Below are positions 1 through 19,700 of a stretch of 64,000 nt of DNA, one piece after another. Each line of letters starts with the position of its first letter. Within the stretch, counting starts at the first letter, position 1. The translations under genes and the position numbers were made by a program. The stretch lies in the NCBI GenBank assembly GCA_038503035.1, contig JAVSML010001165.1:124001-188000 (forward strand), read 5' to 3'. This DNA comes from Crocodylus rhombifer. Lineage: Eukaryota > Chordata > Crocodylia > Crocodylidae. The notes below the pieces were generated by a model that ran no database searches, was not told the origin of the DNA, and saw only the letters and a program-made list of their open reading frames with translations.

Positions 1-2043
1 ATTACTTAAGTACAGCAGGGTGGATTTTATGGGCTGTAATAGAATTAAAGGAGTTAGAAGTGACGCAGAAGCAGGAGAATCATTAACCACAGCTCCCAGT
101 GCTGCCTTGGGAGTCTCCGATCTAAGAACATAATTGCCCCAATACTTTTTAGTTTGAAACTAGCAAATTGACTGACAGTGTGGTATACCTGCAAGCTGTT
201 CTACTTCATGATATTTAATGTTCTAGGACAAGCTAAGACAAAGCATCCCCTGAAGGTGTGCATATCTGCATTAGGATATGACCTAACTGCTCGTGGGAGG
301 AGTCTTTTTCAGAAAATGCTTTCAATATCACTTTCTTCTATATTTTGTCTTGACATTAGCTCAGCTAATATTTTGGTTGCTGGTTTCCTTGCTGTCCTAG
401 CAAGTGGAACTGTTTAAAAATCATGCAGAAATCTTTGTAGACATGTTGACCACCACAGAACCTGGCAGCAAACAGCCCCAAACCCTCCCCAAATTCTCCA
501 CTTTTATCCTTGAAATAACATTAAAATGTTACACTTTGTTCTCAACAGAAATATTCAATAAGCCAGTATTTCAGTCTCCATATTTGTCACATGACTAGGT
601 AGCTTGGTTATTCAGTGGTTCTTCGTCACCCAAGAATCTAGTTCTGGGAGAATCCTTAGTAGCCATGCAGACTACCTTTAGGGTAGTGCTGCATTAGCAA
701 CTTGTTGCAGAGCACACTGGAGGCAATGGAAAGGAAACCAGTAATTTAATTAGGCTGCAACAAAAAGCAGCTGCACCTGCAAAGAAGATACACTTTTCCT
801 GGTCTTGTCTCCAACTCTGAAAATAGTCACTTGTTAAAGTTTTGAAATACATCTGTTCTGCCTCTGACAGAGTAGTGAGAGTAAGCTAAACTGAAGCAAC
901 TGTTAATTTTGAAAGTCCTTCACTTACCAGACACGTCTTTGCACAACACTGCTGGGCTTATGTTAAAAGTGCCTTATATTGTTAAAAGAATGTGTGAGTG
1001 ACCCCAAATCTAAGTGCTTGTAGCGGGAGGGTCATAAGCATTTATCTGTGGGGTCACTGACATGATCTAGTGACATTCTTGTAGTGGCAGAAGTTCCCCC
1101 AGAGATTACTGTCAGTTTAGAGAAGAGTTTTTTGTTTTGTTTTTAATCAAAGCTGTGCTGCAGTCACATGATTATATGTTAGTTAAATTTTGCTATGACT
1201 GAACAGTCTCTGCTTCTGTTTGTGCATTACCTCAAACAGGGTCCATATCCTACTACGAACTTCTGGGCATTACTAATTCAGATTGTCACTTTTTGCAAAC
1301 AGTGAATTCATTGTGCAAAAAAGCAGCAGTTTAACTGTAATGAAAGCAAATGATGCTCCCAGTTCAGTAGGCAGCTGAAAACAGCATTCTAGTATAATTC
1401 ATTGCTAGCTGTACATGAGACACAGTGCTGTCACTCCACTGGAAATCCAATGCAAAATACTGGATCAAAGCCATCTCTTCCTGAGAAGGATCAGTGAAGA
1501 AGCAGAGGTCTGGAGTGTATAATTATCTTATTCTGATAAGGCAACAAGTAATTAAATCAACAACAGCTATCCTTGCTTGATTCAAAGTTGTAACATTTTT
1601 AATATGGAGGGAAAAACTGTACCTACAGAGAGCCTAAGAAAAAATTAAAAAATATATTGCTCATTGCTTACCACTAGATGGCATTATATAGTTTTATTTA
1701 CTGCATTCCAATATTTCAGTGAAACTGATATGCTTTTTACTGATTACTAAAATTATGTATCAGATAATCATTAAAAATTTAACTACTTATTTTGCATTAT
1801 AGTGATGAATTTAAAATGACTTTAATAAGAATCTAAAGTCCTGAGATTTATGAAGTATTATTGTAAATAAGTTGAAGCTGCAATGTAATTTTTTTTCCAT
1901 TTTTTCCACATTACAATTAGTAAAAATGATGGTCCTGGTATTAGTATTAAACAAATGTTTTGTCAGCAATGTCATTAGTCTGAAAAGTCATGTTATTGGT
2001 TTATTTCACAACTATGGATTACATTATTTATGTCATTTTTTAG
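1..2043 (+). other. ACTA2 intron (3' part) with no recognised feature
   Basis: AT-rich intron DNA before the exon at 2044. I looked for the first coding exon (the segment encoding CDNGSGLCKAGF and VGRPRHQ) and did not find it in any frame. No repeat was recognised. Confidence 0.6.
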
Positions 2044-9354
<7,311 letters not shown>

Positions 9355-9405
9355 ATTGCTTTATCTTTATATACCCTTTAGCACATTACTGTGAATATAT
9401 TCAGG

Positions 9406-9411
9406 AATAAA
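9406..9411 (+). promoter_or_regulatory. ACTA2 polyadenylation signal
   Basis: A canonical AATAAA lies 52 bases after the ACTA2 stop codon. This would give a short 3' UTR ending at about 9425-9435. Confidence 0.75.
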
Positions 9412-9645
9412 TACGTCCTTATAATTTCATTCCAACATCTTTCATAGTAAGAGCTCCGATTACTTGGATACTATGTATTTTTTGAATACATCTTCGATAT
9501 GCTACTTCCAACTTCTTTTCTTTTACAAAGCATGTGTTTTCAAATAAGCTTCTCATTATTATTGCTTTTAATTCACCCTCTTGTGGCCCAAATTTAGTAC
9601 TGCGATAATAACAGCAACAATATACCAAAGGGAAAAGGCCTACTG

Positions 9646-9939
9646 CAGTGGATCTCAAGTTTTTTTACACTCAATACACCCCTTTTAGACTCAAGGCATC
9701 CTTTAGAAAATGCAAGCTTAGTTATTACTCTTTTGGTTTTTTATGGCTAAAGAAGAATAGCAGAGCATTTTTGTCTGTTGCCAAAGAACTCAGAAGGACC
9801 ACACCTATGGATTTGTATTTGCAAACTTTTCTGAATCACAGCTGTAAACTTGGGCTAACACCATGTGGCACCCTCTGGCACCCTTGAGAGGATCTCAAAG
9901 CACCCCAGGGTGTCACTGCAGTCTGGTTGGGAATCCCTA
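9646..9939 (+). mobile_element. hAT-like MITE with 8 bp target duplication
   Basis: The terminus cagtggatctcaag pairs with an inverted ggttgggaatcccta end. It is flanked by gcctactg (9638-9645) and gtctactg (9940-9947), a 7 of 8 match as expected for a hAT insertion. It lies about 230 bases past the ACTA2 polyadenylation signal. Confidence 0.7.
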
Positions 9940-10317
9940 GTCTACTGTTTGAAATAGTACAGTTCACTTGAACAGGACAGTATTAGTGTCCAAACCCTTT
10001 ACTTGCCAGGTACAGCATTTTAATTTTCATGCCATATTCTGACACCCACGGAAGAGTCTTGATTTTCAGAGATGCCAGTGGAATGGAGGCATCAATTTAT
10101 CATCACAGTAAGCCAGTCCTGCCTCTGTTTTCACAAAAACAGATGAATGTGGGTACCAAATTAGTACTTCACTTATAGCTCTTGTGCTCTGCTGACTGGA
10201 CTCTTGTGGTCTGATCAAAGGGCTAGAACGAATGGTTGCTCAGAAGTAGCCCCATGCACATGTATAAAAGCCCAAAATGTTACTCTTATAGGAGATACTT
10301 TAGCAGTGTGCTTAAAC

Positions 10318-11344
10318 CAGGGACGGACAATTATTTGGGCTTGACTGCCACATGCACTGACTTGGTAACCTCTCGTAGGCCATCAGCAACTCCCTTCTCA
10401 CCCACCCTCAGCAACTCACAAAAGCTCCCAATGTGGGATGGGGCCCCAGGTAGCTGTGCTCAGAAGCAGGACAGGTGGGCATGGGTTCTGCAGGCAGGGC
10501 CATCCAGGGAGCAGAGGGCAACTCTGCTCCACCCTGGCCCTATGCTATTACTGTCCCATTATCCCAGCCCTGGTCCTGACCACAGTTCCTCACCCATGCA
10601 CACTGTTTGCATGGCTCCCAGGAGCTGCATCCAGGGCTGCTATCTTGGGGGTGGTGATAGCGTGGAGTCAAGGTGGAGCTGGAAGCCACCCCCAAGCCTC
10701 ACTGTGGGGCTGCAGCACCCAGAAAGGGAGGAGGGCTGTGACTCCCGTGGAGGAGGCTCAGGAGGACAAAGAGGGGCCAGGAGACAGCTGCGTGTTAAGG
10801 CCAAGCCCACCAAGTGGCAGAAAACTTAGCCTCCTTCCCCTTACTCTCCAGTCCCCTGCCACAACCCAGGGTATGCAGCCTACCAGAAGGGGAGGAAGGG
10901 AAGTGGACCTGGCAGCGACTCCATCACTTGGAAAAATGGCCAGGACCTGGAGGGGCTGGGGGCTCCCACCACAGCATGAGCATCCTGGGATGAACTGCAG
11001 GTTGGCATAAGAGAGGGGTGCCCCAGTGCTGCATGCTTCCCCTGGCCCTGGCTGGGTCCTGACCACTGCTTCCACAGCCTGGCTGTTCAGTCTCCCTGGA
11101 GACTGGCTCCCAGCCCTGGATGCTGCTCCCTGCCTGGCCATACACTGTCTCCATGGAGACTGGCTGCTGCTGCCCCTGCACCACCCCACCCCAAGCTGGT
11201 GGGAATGAAGGCTGCTGCCAGGGCAAGCTGCAGGCTGGCTTGGCATGGGGGTCCCCCTGTGCTGCCTGGTGGGGCTAAGAGACTCACTGCAGGCCATGCA
11301 AAAATCGCTCCATGGGCGGATCCAGCATATTTTGCCCACTCCTG
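10318..11344 (+). mobile_element. Non-autonomous hAT-like element, about 1 kb, GC-rich interior
   Basis: The left end cagggacggacaattattt and the right end atattttgcccactcctg are inverted relatives. The termini match the complete element at 19408-20350. The flanks (gcttaaac and atttcaac) are only weakly similar, so the target duplication has decayed. Several long open frames inside, on both strands, arise from GC-rich sequence and show no protein family resemblance. Confidence 0.65.
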
Positions 11345-11411
11345 ATTTCAACTTTTCCAGTTAGGCGGGACTGGAACTTTCACTGTGAATGCATGACATC
11401 ACAGTGCGCAG

Positions 11412-12505
11412 TACAGCTGTGCGAAACTTTGGGTGCTGATTCGATTCGGAGGAGATTCAGCCTGATTTAGTGGCTGAATCTCTGAATCCGAAATGAATCA
11501 GGACAAATTAAAAGGTCTGAATCAATTTGAAACTCTCTGAATCTTTCCAAATTGATTCGGAGAGCTTTGGGGAGTCAGGCAGTCCCTGCTGGCTGCAGCA
11601 AGGAGCTGGACACAGACTCCAAGCTAATAAGTAGGGGATGGGGGAAGGGAGGCTGAAGAAGGGGGGAGGGGACCATTGGGGAACCCCTGCCAGGACCCAT
11701 CCCCTGCCTGCTCCCCCCCCAGCCCTCCCTGACCCTGCCTGCTCTCCCAGCCCCACCCTCACCATGGCTACCCCGCCCGCCCCAGCTCCTGGCCCTTTAA
11801 AAAAAAAACAAAAAACCCACCTAACTCGGGGGGAGGGCAGCAATCCCTGCTGTCCCCCACTGCAAGGAGAGCTGTGCTATGAGCCCCCCAACCCCTGCCT
11901 GCTACCCCCAGCCCCCCATGGCTGCCCCACCCACCCCAGCTCCAGCCCTTTAGGAAAGAACACCCCCTCTCCCTCCCTCTGACGCATCGGCTGCTGTGGT
12001 GGCCTTGGGGCTTCTGGGGGCTCGTGACAGAGCCCCCTATGCAGTGCAGGGCAGCGAAGATCACCCTTGGCCAGGCAGGAGCCAATGTGTCAGGGCTTTT
12101 TTTTTTTTAAATGGCTGGGATCTGGGGTAGGAAGAACAGCTATGGGGGGAGCGGGCAAGGGTCAGGGGGCTCATGGCAGAGCCCCTGACATTGTGTGGGG
12201 CAGTGGGGGGCAGCAGGGATTGCCCCTCCGCCTGGCAGCACCCAGTGAGACGGGGCTTTTTTTTCCCCCCAAATAGCTGGGAGCTGAGGCAGGTGGGGCA
12301 GCCACTGAGAGTGGGCACGAGATGGGGCCTGGGTGATTTGGAGATTTGGCCGATTTGGCAGTAGCCGAATCTCTGAATCAGATTTGGCCGAATATATTCA
12401 GGAGATTGATTTGAATCGCCTAATGGAATCACTGTCCCCTGAACTGGCCAAATCTGAATCTCTAGCGAATACTAGCCATTTCACACAGGAGCCATTTGAC
12501 ACTGC
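11412..12505. repeat. Large foldback (imperfect palindrome) element, about 1.1 kb
   Basis: The left outer arm begins ctgtgcgaaactttgggtgc with repeated GATTC/GAATC motifs. The right outer arm, read inverted, begins ctgtgtgaaatggctag and carries the same GATTC-rich stretch. Further in, the left tract of about ten A residues followed by gggagggcagcaatccctgc is mirrored by a right tract of cagcagggattgcccctcc followed by T8 and C6. The centre is near 11990-12060. No transposase is seen. A fragment of the terminus recurs at 51931-51977 in inverted orientation. Confidence 0.65.
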
Positions 12506-12545
12506 AACCAACACGAGCAGTTTTATCTGATTGCTGTGGTTTTTG

Positions 12546-13399
12546 GTTGGCTACTCTGTAAAACTAATCTAGGTTAACTTCTGGTTTTAAAATTAAAGTA
12601 CTTTTGCTTATGTAACCCTAATGTCTGAGGTATACAGTTCTCAGTAGTTATCAGGTAACATATCTACATTTTCTGTCTTGTGAATTTAACATCTGTTTCT
12701 TTCTGAAACACTCTGAAGAGTAGGTTTCGTATAGAAATCACCACCATTATCCTAATGGGTGTGTGGTGTGTTCTGAGTTGGCAGCTCATTTTTTGTTTTG
12801 GATCCACAAGGCTTATTATTTTTTGCTATCCTGAATGCCTCTGTCTCCAGTTGAACAAGTTATTCAACGCATTCACCTGTTTTGTTTTGTTTTTTCAAAG
12901 CGCTCTGCAGCAGAAACTGTTACTTTGTTTTTGTAGCACTTAGGATGATGGCTAGCCATGAGGTAGTATCTGAATATGGTAAATGATGAGGTTAGTACCA
13001 GGTAATCAGAAAGAAGCAGAACACAGATCTTAACGAATGTTTATAGAAGTTCCGTGTGTAGGAACAAAATTTTTATACTTAGTAAACTTCTTCCCCTCTT
13101 TAACCTGAGACAGATCTCTTAGCCATGCTAAAATTTATGTTGGGTATCTTGGCAGATCCAAAAATTATTTAAAGAAATTATGACTTCTGCAGCTTCTACA
13201 GTTATGGCCTAAGCTGTTTGAGATTGACCTATTGCCATTTGTAACCTAATATATGTGCACTAAAAATCCACATACCTGGAAGATATGACAAGCCATTATT
13301 AAAAATCTGTAGATCAGAGAGAAGTTAAAGCAAGGCACAGTGACCTCAGAAGCACTGTACCAGTTTCATCAGCATCATCATTTGTTGTTTGAAGTTCAC
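12546..13399. other. Intergenic DNA between convergent genes, nothing recognised
   Basis: AT-rich unique-looking sequence between the foldback element and the predicted STAMBPL1 3' end. No coding or repeat signature was recognised. Confidence 0.5.
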
Positions 13400-13405
13400 T
13401 TTATT
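13400..13405 (-). promoter_or_regulatory. Candidate STAMBPL1 polyadenylation signal
   Basis: tttatt on the + strand reads AATAAA on the - strand, 240 bases past the STAMBPL1 stop. Other sites further on cannot be excluded from sequence alone. Confidence 0.4.
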
Positions 13406-13645
13406 GCGGTCTCATATTATTTCAGATACATTTGCAGATCCCGATTTAATGACATTCTGAACTCTATCTTGACACAGCAACAAAATAGCTTCAAAATTGG
13501 CAAGAGCAATAAATATCAAATCATTAAATGTAAAATATATAAATATAAAACATCAGTCCTTCCTGAAAACATTGTAGGAAAACATGAGAGCCATTTTTAC
13601 TATTTTGGGCACCTGTTAGGTAGGAGATTTTATCTTCCTTCCACA

Positions 13646-13702
13646 TCACCTTAGATCCAGCATGATTATTTGAACATCTTTCCCAACTACATGAGCACAG
13701 GT
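13646..13702 (-). CDS. STAMBPL1: STAMBPL1 terminal exon, residues 418-435 and stop
   Basis: 18 codons and TGA, encoding [18 protein letters not shown]. The C-terminal LDLR matches the family end. Acceptor ttctacag. Too short for open-reading-frame detection; recognised by its family ending and phase. Confidence 0.9.
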   Translation of the reverse strand, partial: TCAHVVGKDVQIIMLDLR

Positions 13703-16700
13703 CTGTAGAAGAAATCAATCCATTACTCATTGAAATCAACCAATACAGGAAAGTAGGTATCGTCTATATATCATAAGAGATTAACCGGTGATAATCAATT
13801 CCATTTCCAAAGCTAGACAGGAAAGAAGTATTCTATACATTATATGATTTTCTTTTGGAGTCTCTTCTCCATGAAAACCAATAGGGCTCATTCAGCATAA
13901 TGCTTCCAGTCATTTTAAAAGCTGCTGACCAACAGCCTTGGAGGTCAAAATCCTCCATTCATCACCAGAAATTCTATACTTGGCAGCAATGTAAGTCCTT
14001 ACACTACTCTGCCAACATTCATAAATTTGGACACGGTAAACACCACCACTAGGGAGAAAAGGTATGTAGTATGTGATATTATACCTTGATATCCTTGTTA
14101 GGGCTGCTAATAATAAGGATGCCAAACACCACTGTTAGTATGGTTTTGTGATGGGAATACTTCATTTAGTATCAGCAGGCCTACAAACAACCAAACCATT
14201 TTACATATGTCCCCATACACCTATTAAAAGGCAACAACTTTTGTTCATTGCTAAATTCGACTGGACTGAAACAGGATGTATGGTTTATTATTTCTTATTA
14301 CACATCCAAGGCTATTTTATATAATTCCTGTATGTACAAGTGATCTTGCCTCTGTCATTTGCCTGTTAATACACAAGTTCAGTCTAAGAGAGGAACAGAA
14401 AAATAGCTACACCTGTGAAATTAAAAAAGAAGACCTTAGTGCACAGGAGTAAAATTTGGATACACACTATAGTTCTTTATGCCCCAGTACACACTGCCTG
14501 GGACCATGTTTCACAGTGGAAGCTGTAAGCATACTGTTTCATATGGAGGCTTCAAGTGAGAGAAACCTACACTCTAACCTCTCCCAAACAAAGTAACCTC
14601 TAGCACAACCAAGCTTGTGTGGGAAACATATAGGCAGAGAGGGTAGTTTCTGTTAAGACTGTTGCTGGACGGGTGAGTTAGCACTTCACTTGTTTACACA
14701 TACATTTTCATGTCTGGATGTGCCAGAGATCCAGTGTGTTGGAGCAGACTCGATGATCAAATCTGCTCTGCACGCAAGCTAACGCACACGGCGCTGCATT
14801 GCTTGCAGTTGTAGTGTGGATAAAATGGTGGCAATGTGCTTTTGAATTAAAACATTTCCATGTGTTTTAGTTCAAAAGTGGACCGCCACCATTTTGGACA
14901 CACTGACACACAGAATATTTTGCTGCTTATACAACTATAAGTGACGCAGCACTGGGTACTTTTCAAAGCACCCAATGCTGCAGTGCTTGCATGTGTAAAA
15001 ATGTTTTTGGTGCCTTAAAAAACAATCTAGCCTTAAAGGTCCAAGCATGTTTGGAAACAGCCACACTTTTTTTTTAAAATCATAAACTAAACTTTGAACA
15101 GGCCCTTCTGAAATGTCATATATTAGGTACAGCCTTTTTTCTTGATTAACAAAATATTACAGAGCACAGGCACCCGCTGAAGGATGCACATTCTCTTGAG
15201 AGCATGACAGATTGGCAATGCTGAAAGGCAATTTATAAGATGATAGAATGAACTACTTTTTTTGTATTGTGAAATTTTGTGATTCCAGCTGTTTGCTTGA
15301 TGCTTGCTATAGAGAATGGAATGGATTATGTGGCTCTGATCAGACATACCTAGCACTCTTGTAAAACCGAAGGACAGCAGCCAGGATAACAGAACAGAAC
15401 TCAAGCCACTTAAGATATTCATCACTAAATCCTTTTTAGTCTCAGTGGAGTCCATGGAAAAACTATGATTATTTTTTATCAGAACAAACTTAGGCCAGTG
15501 CCTAGCTTTTGAAAACTCCACCCTGAAGGACACTTGGTCTAGTGTCTAACCCCTTTATTCCATTACCCCTTCGAAAGGGAGAGACTTTTCCCCATTTCTT
15601 GGCATTTTATATTTAGGCATAAGTATAGTAACCTCCTTATTGGTTCTTATTTCTCAGTGGTTACTCACAAAGACAAAAGAGCCCTATTACCATACTTGTG
15701 AATTATACTAAGATAAGGAAAGTTGGCTTTCTTTCAAATAAACAAATGAGTATTGTTTGTGGTAATGTTTAATAACTATTTATTGTTCATTCAGAGATTC
15801 TCATTATTAGCAGTTCAGTCATGCAAACAGCATGGTAGAGCCTTAAACTGCCAAACAGAAAAACTATTTTGTGGTTACTGAAATTAACTTTGAGGGGACT
15901 GGTAGAAAGTAGGGAGAAGCAAGTGCCTAGTTTAAACACACTTAACCTTCATAGGTTAGTCAGCAGCAATGCAGATTTCTCAGAGGTGGCAGGTGGGAGA
16001 ATCCAGTTTGAATTTTTGTTAGCCATAGAAAACTTCAGTGCAGCCTTTGCTTTTCTTGGAGAGGGACATCCTGTCCAGCTTTGAGAAAGGAAGTGGGGGT
16101 GGAGAAGAGGGAGGGCAGCCTGTTCAGGGAGCTTCCAAAGAGCTAATGTGAGAAATGTTCCTTTTCTACCTCATAGCATATCCCACAGGTTTCTACTGAA
16201 TGGTCCATGATATTTACTGGACTCTTCCTCCCAAACAGTGGCAAGAAGCAAATAGCAGAAATGGGTGGCTCTTGGAAGTTGATATTAGCAATGCACTGAT
16301 CAGTCAGGAAAGACAATGGGCTATACACAATCCACATATTTCAAGGGGAGAAATGTAAAAAATCCATCCTGAAATTGCTTCTCACAGTCAGTACTGAGCA
16401 CTTGCAAAAAAAACCCCTAATCCATTCCATTATATTAAATGCAACATACTTACATTAAATAGTCTAGGTTCCTTAGTATGTGGATGAAAGCCCTTTTTTT
16501 TACAGACAGAAACTTCAAATATACCCGCATTTGTAAGTCTGAAGATGCCAGTGCTGGAAAGCAAAGAACAAAACCCATTTAAGAATTGCAATGCAAAGAA
16601 TTTGCTTGGACATTTTAAATAAATCCACATCATCCAACATGCTTTAGTAAACAATGTTTTAGTTAAAACAGGCTATTAACATCCAATACAAAGTGTTTTG

Positions 16701-19700
16701 CGTAATTTGTGAGCACAAACTTGAGCCCAGCTCTCCCACATCCCTGTAGAGTGTCCGAACAACAAGGCTATTGGGTAATAGGGCTTGTTTCTCTCCATTC
16801 TGTCTTTTGTACAAGTCTTCTGAAAATGTCTCCTGATAGTAGCTCATTTCTATCAGAATTTGAATGCTTGGATTCATAGCTACCAGCAGAAACTCAGGTA
16901 ATAGAGGCCAGGTACTAATCAACCTTGCAGGTGCCTGCACAAAACTTAAGAATATAGACACCTAAGTCACAAAGCATGAGCCTTAATAATTTTGTTTAGT
17001 GACCACAAAATGACTTAACTTCTGATCAATGAAAAAAAAAAATCCAAAACTTGGAGTACTGCACATGCTCAGAAATGAGCTAGGCTAGCCACCTGCTGCC
17101 TCACTGCCAGCTATACTCTGGTATGATCCAAATCATTGTGGGGAGGCACCTAAAGTCCTGATTTCTTAGGGGACAGAGTACTGAAAGTAACTGTGTGACA
17201 AGGACAGCATACATGTAGCTCACTAGAAGATGATGTGGTGTTACTGCCATTACCTTTTGCCCAATAGGTTAATGGCAAAAAACACTTGCCCCTAAGACAA
17301 AGACCTTAGGTTACCTCAATCCCTCTTGCTTGCTCCTTTTCTTCCCCGTGACATTTACATTTGACTGTCTTGTATCCAGCTTCACTAGAGCCTTTATTTC
17401 TGTGGATTTTAGCTCCGTACCCTCACATTCAGAGCAATGCCTAAATATCTGTAATAATCTGAGCCCATATTAACATCAGCTTAAAATGATTTAATTTTTC
17501 TGCACTGTTTATTAACTGTTTAGGAAAAAGAATGTGTATAAAACATTATAGCTCTACACTGCATTTCTATTTTCATACTCCCACCTGATTGACCAAACGG
17601 TGGAGTTGGGACTGTTAAATCACTGACAAATAAGATCCAAAAGGGCTAGAGCTGCCACAGCCAACTGCTGTCATAAGAATTCTATAAAAATTTACAAAAA
17701 TTTAATATTAAAGGGAGAAAACTGAAGCAAGAATGAATACTGCCTGTAGATCTTACTGGAATGCATATCAAGATCAACTTGACAATACAGGGAAAAGAAG
17801 CCAAATATATTAGAACTGTTCTTGCCCTTCACCCTGTTCGACCTTCAGAGACTGTTTTATATGTAATCTCGTTCTGAGATAGTGGGGTGGAAGAGATAGC
17901 TAAATATTACTTAGAAAAACAGAACTCACTCATTATGCTTTGGTGAACAAACAATTGCAATAGCCTCTGGTAACATTAGCTGATAAGAACAATGAGTGTG
18001 AAGATCAACACTGGATAAGAATGCAGTTTGTGTTGGATGAGTCTACAAAAAGAAAGGGAAAGTTCTACACAGTAAAAATATTTCTTACAAATCAAGGTCA
18101 CAATACATTCAAAAACCCCCCAGGAATTAGTTACTAGGGAAAATGTATTGGCATTCAATTCCTTTAATTTGCTATTAAATTTTAAACTTTTCCCAGCCCA
18201 ACACACTTTAGAGGATAATTATCATGAATGACTAAATCAAACACAACCCAGATACAACAGTTTCAGGAGCATATTTGTGATGCCTGGTTGATGAAAGCAA
18301 ACTCAGTGGAAATTTTACATTGCTTTTGCATCTGATTAATGTTTTGACTAAAGGGAAAGATCATAGAATGAAAAATGTGTGGGAAATACTGAAGAGTGTG
18401 GAAATGACATCATTTCAATTTTCACCATGTGTTAAATCCAGGCCATACATTAAGTAATTAATACTGGTAGAGTGTAAACACTTACAAGTGCTATCAGAGG
18501 GTAATAAATTAATACCTATGAAAAAATTGAAACACAACCATTCAAACTTAATAAGACAGATTGATGCTATCTCTGTACAAAAATTTCTTTTCATATCATT
18601 GCCATTTGGTTCCAATGCAAATGTATAGGTAACAGTAAATGGGTATTTTCAATATTGGCAGTCTGATCCTGATCTCACTTCCCCTGGCTTTCAGAGGAGT
18701 TGTTCCCAATTCATGCTAATTTGAGTAAAATAAAAACCAGGCTCCCACACTCTGAAGAGGTCAGATATTACTTATCCATTAATAATTCAAACAATAAAAC
18801 ATTAGGGATTGGACAATTACCAGTTAAGTGTTTTACTCATTTCCACAGTTGATTAGGTTTAGTTCTTGATTTGACAAGTTGATGGAATGTCATATTAATT
18901 GATTTGGAAATTTAAAAAAAAACAGAGATACTCTAATAAAAGAAAGCCTCAAACTTCTTTTGCCTGATTGCTTCTTGGTGGATTTGCCATCTTATTTTTT
19001 TCATTGACATAAATGAAAAAAAGGGAATCTTTAAATGAAAGCACACATTCTATTTTTTTAGTATGGATTTTGAAAAATCATTTACCTCCTCTGAAGAAAA
19101 CTAATAATGCCTAATACTATTTTTTCCTAATTCTACTGTTTGAAAACCTGTAAGTAGCCTGGAAGAAAGTACATATAATTCAGTGAGGAATATGGTCTTC
19201 TTTTACATATTTAGAATTTTATATTGCTATAAATGATTGTACTATTTGTGGGCCCTGTATAAAAATGAATAGCAATAGCAAAGTTTTTGCCCTTCTCCCT
19301 GCTGAAATACATCAAATAGGAAATAAATTTAAAGAAACTGCCCTTGAGAACAGACGTTGCCCTATCCTGCCTCCATATACATATATACAGCTCCTGTTGA
19401 GCTAAACCAGGGATGGGCAATTATTTGGGTTGCAGGCCACAAATGGAGTTTGGTGAGCTGAAGCAAGCTGGGTGAGTACCCCCTGACCCCACAACAGCTC
19501 ATGAAAACTCCTGGGGTGCTTGGTTGGGATGGGGTCACAGATGGGTGGGGACCAGAATCCAGGAATGGGAAGGGCGGGTAGGGCTGGTGACAGTGTAGGA
19601 CTGGGGCTGAGGCAAAGTCATGAGCCATTGCCCGCATGCCCCTGCGACAGGCACCTGACCTGCAGGCAGGGGCACGTGGGGAGTGGATCATGGCTCTGCC

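Noticed and set aside
1..2043. Search for the first ACTA2 coding exon
   Set aside because: No frame encodes the N-terminal actin segment; the exon must lie before the window.
10236..12432. Open frames up to 197 codons on both strands
   Set aside because: They fall inside the GC-rich hAT and foldback elements, overlap on opposite strands and show no transposase or other domain.
16143..16337. A - strand frame containing ETCGICYE, resembling the [13 protein letters not shown] segment
   Set aside because: The genuine exon with [11 protein letters not shown] and correct splice phases is at 21665-21789. This stretch lacks flanking JAMM sequence and a matching phase, so the resemblance is chance.
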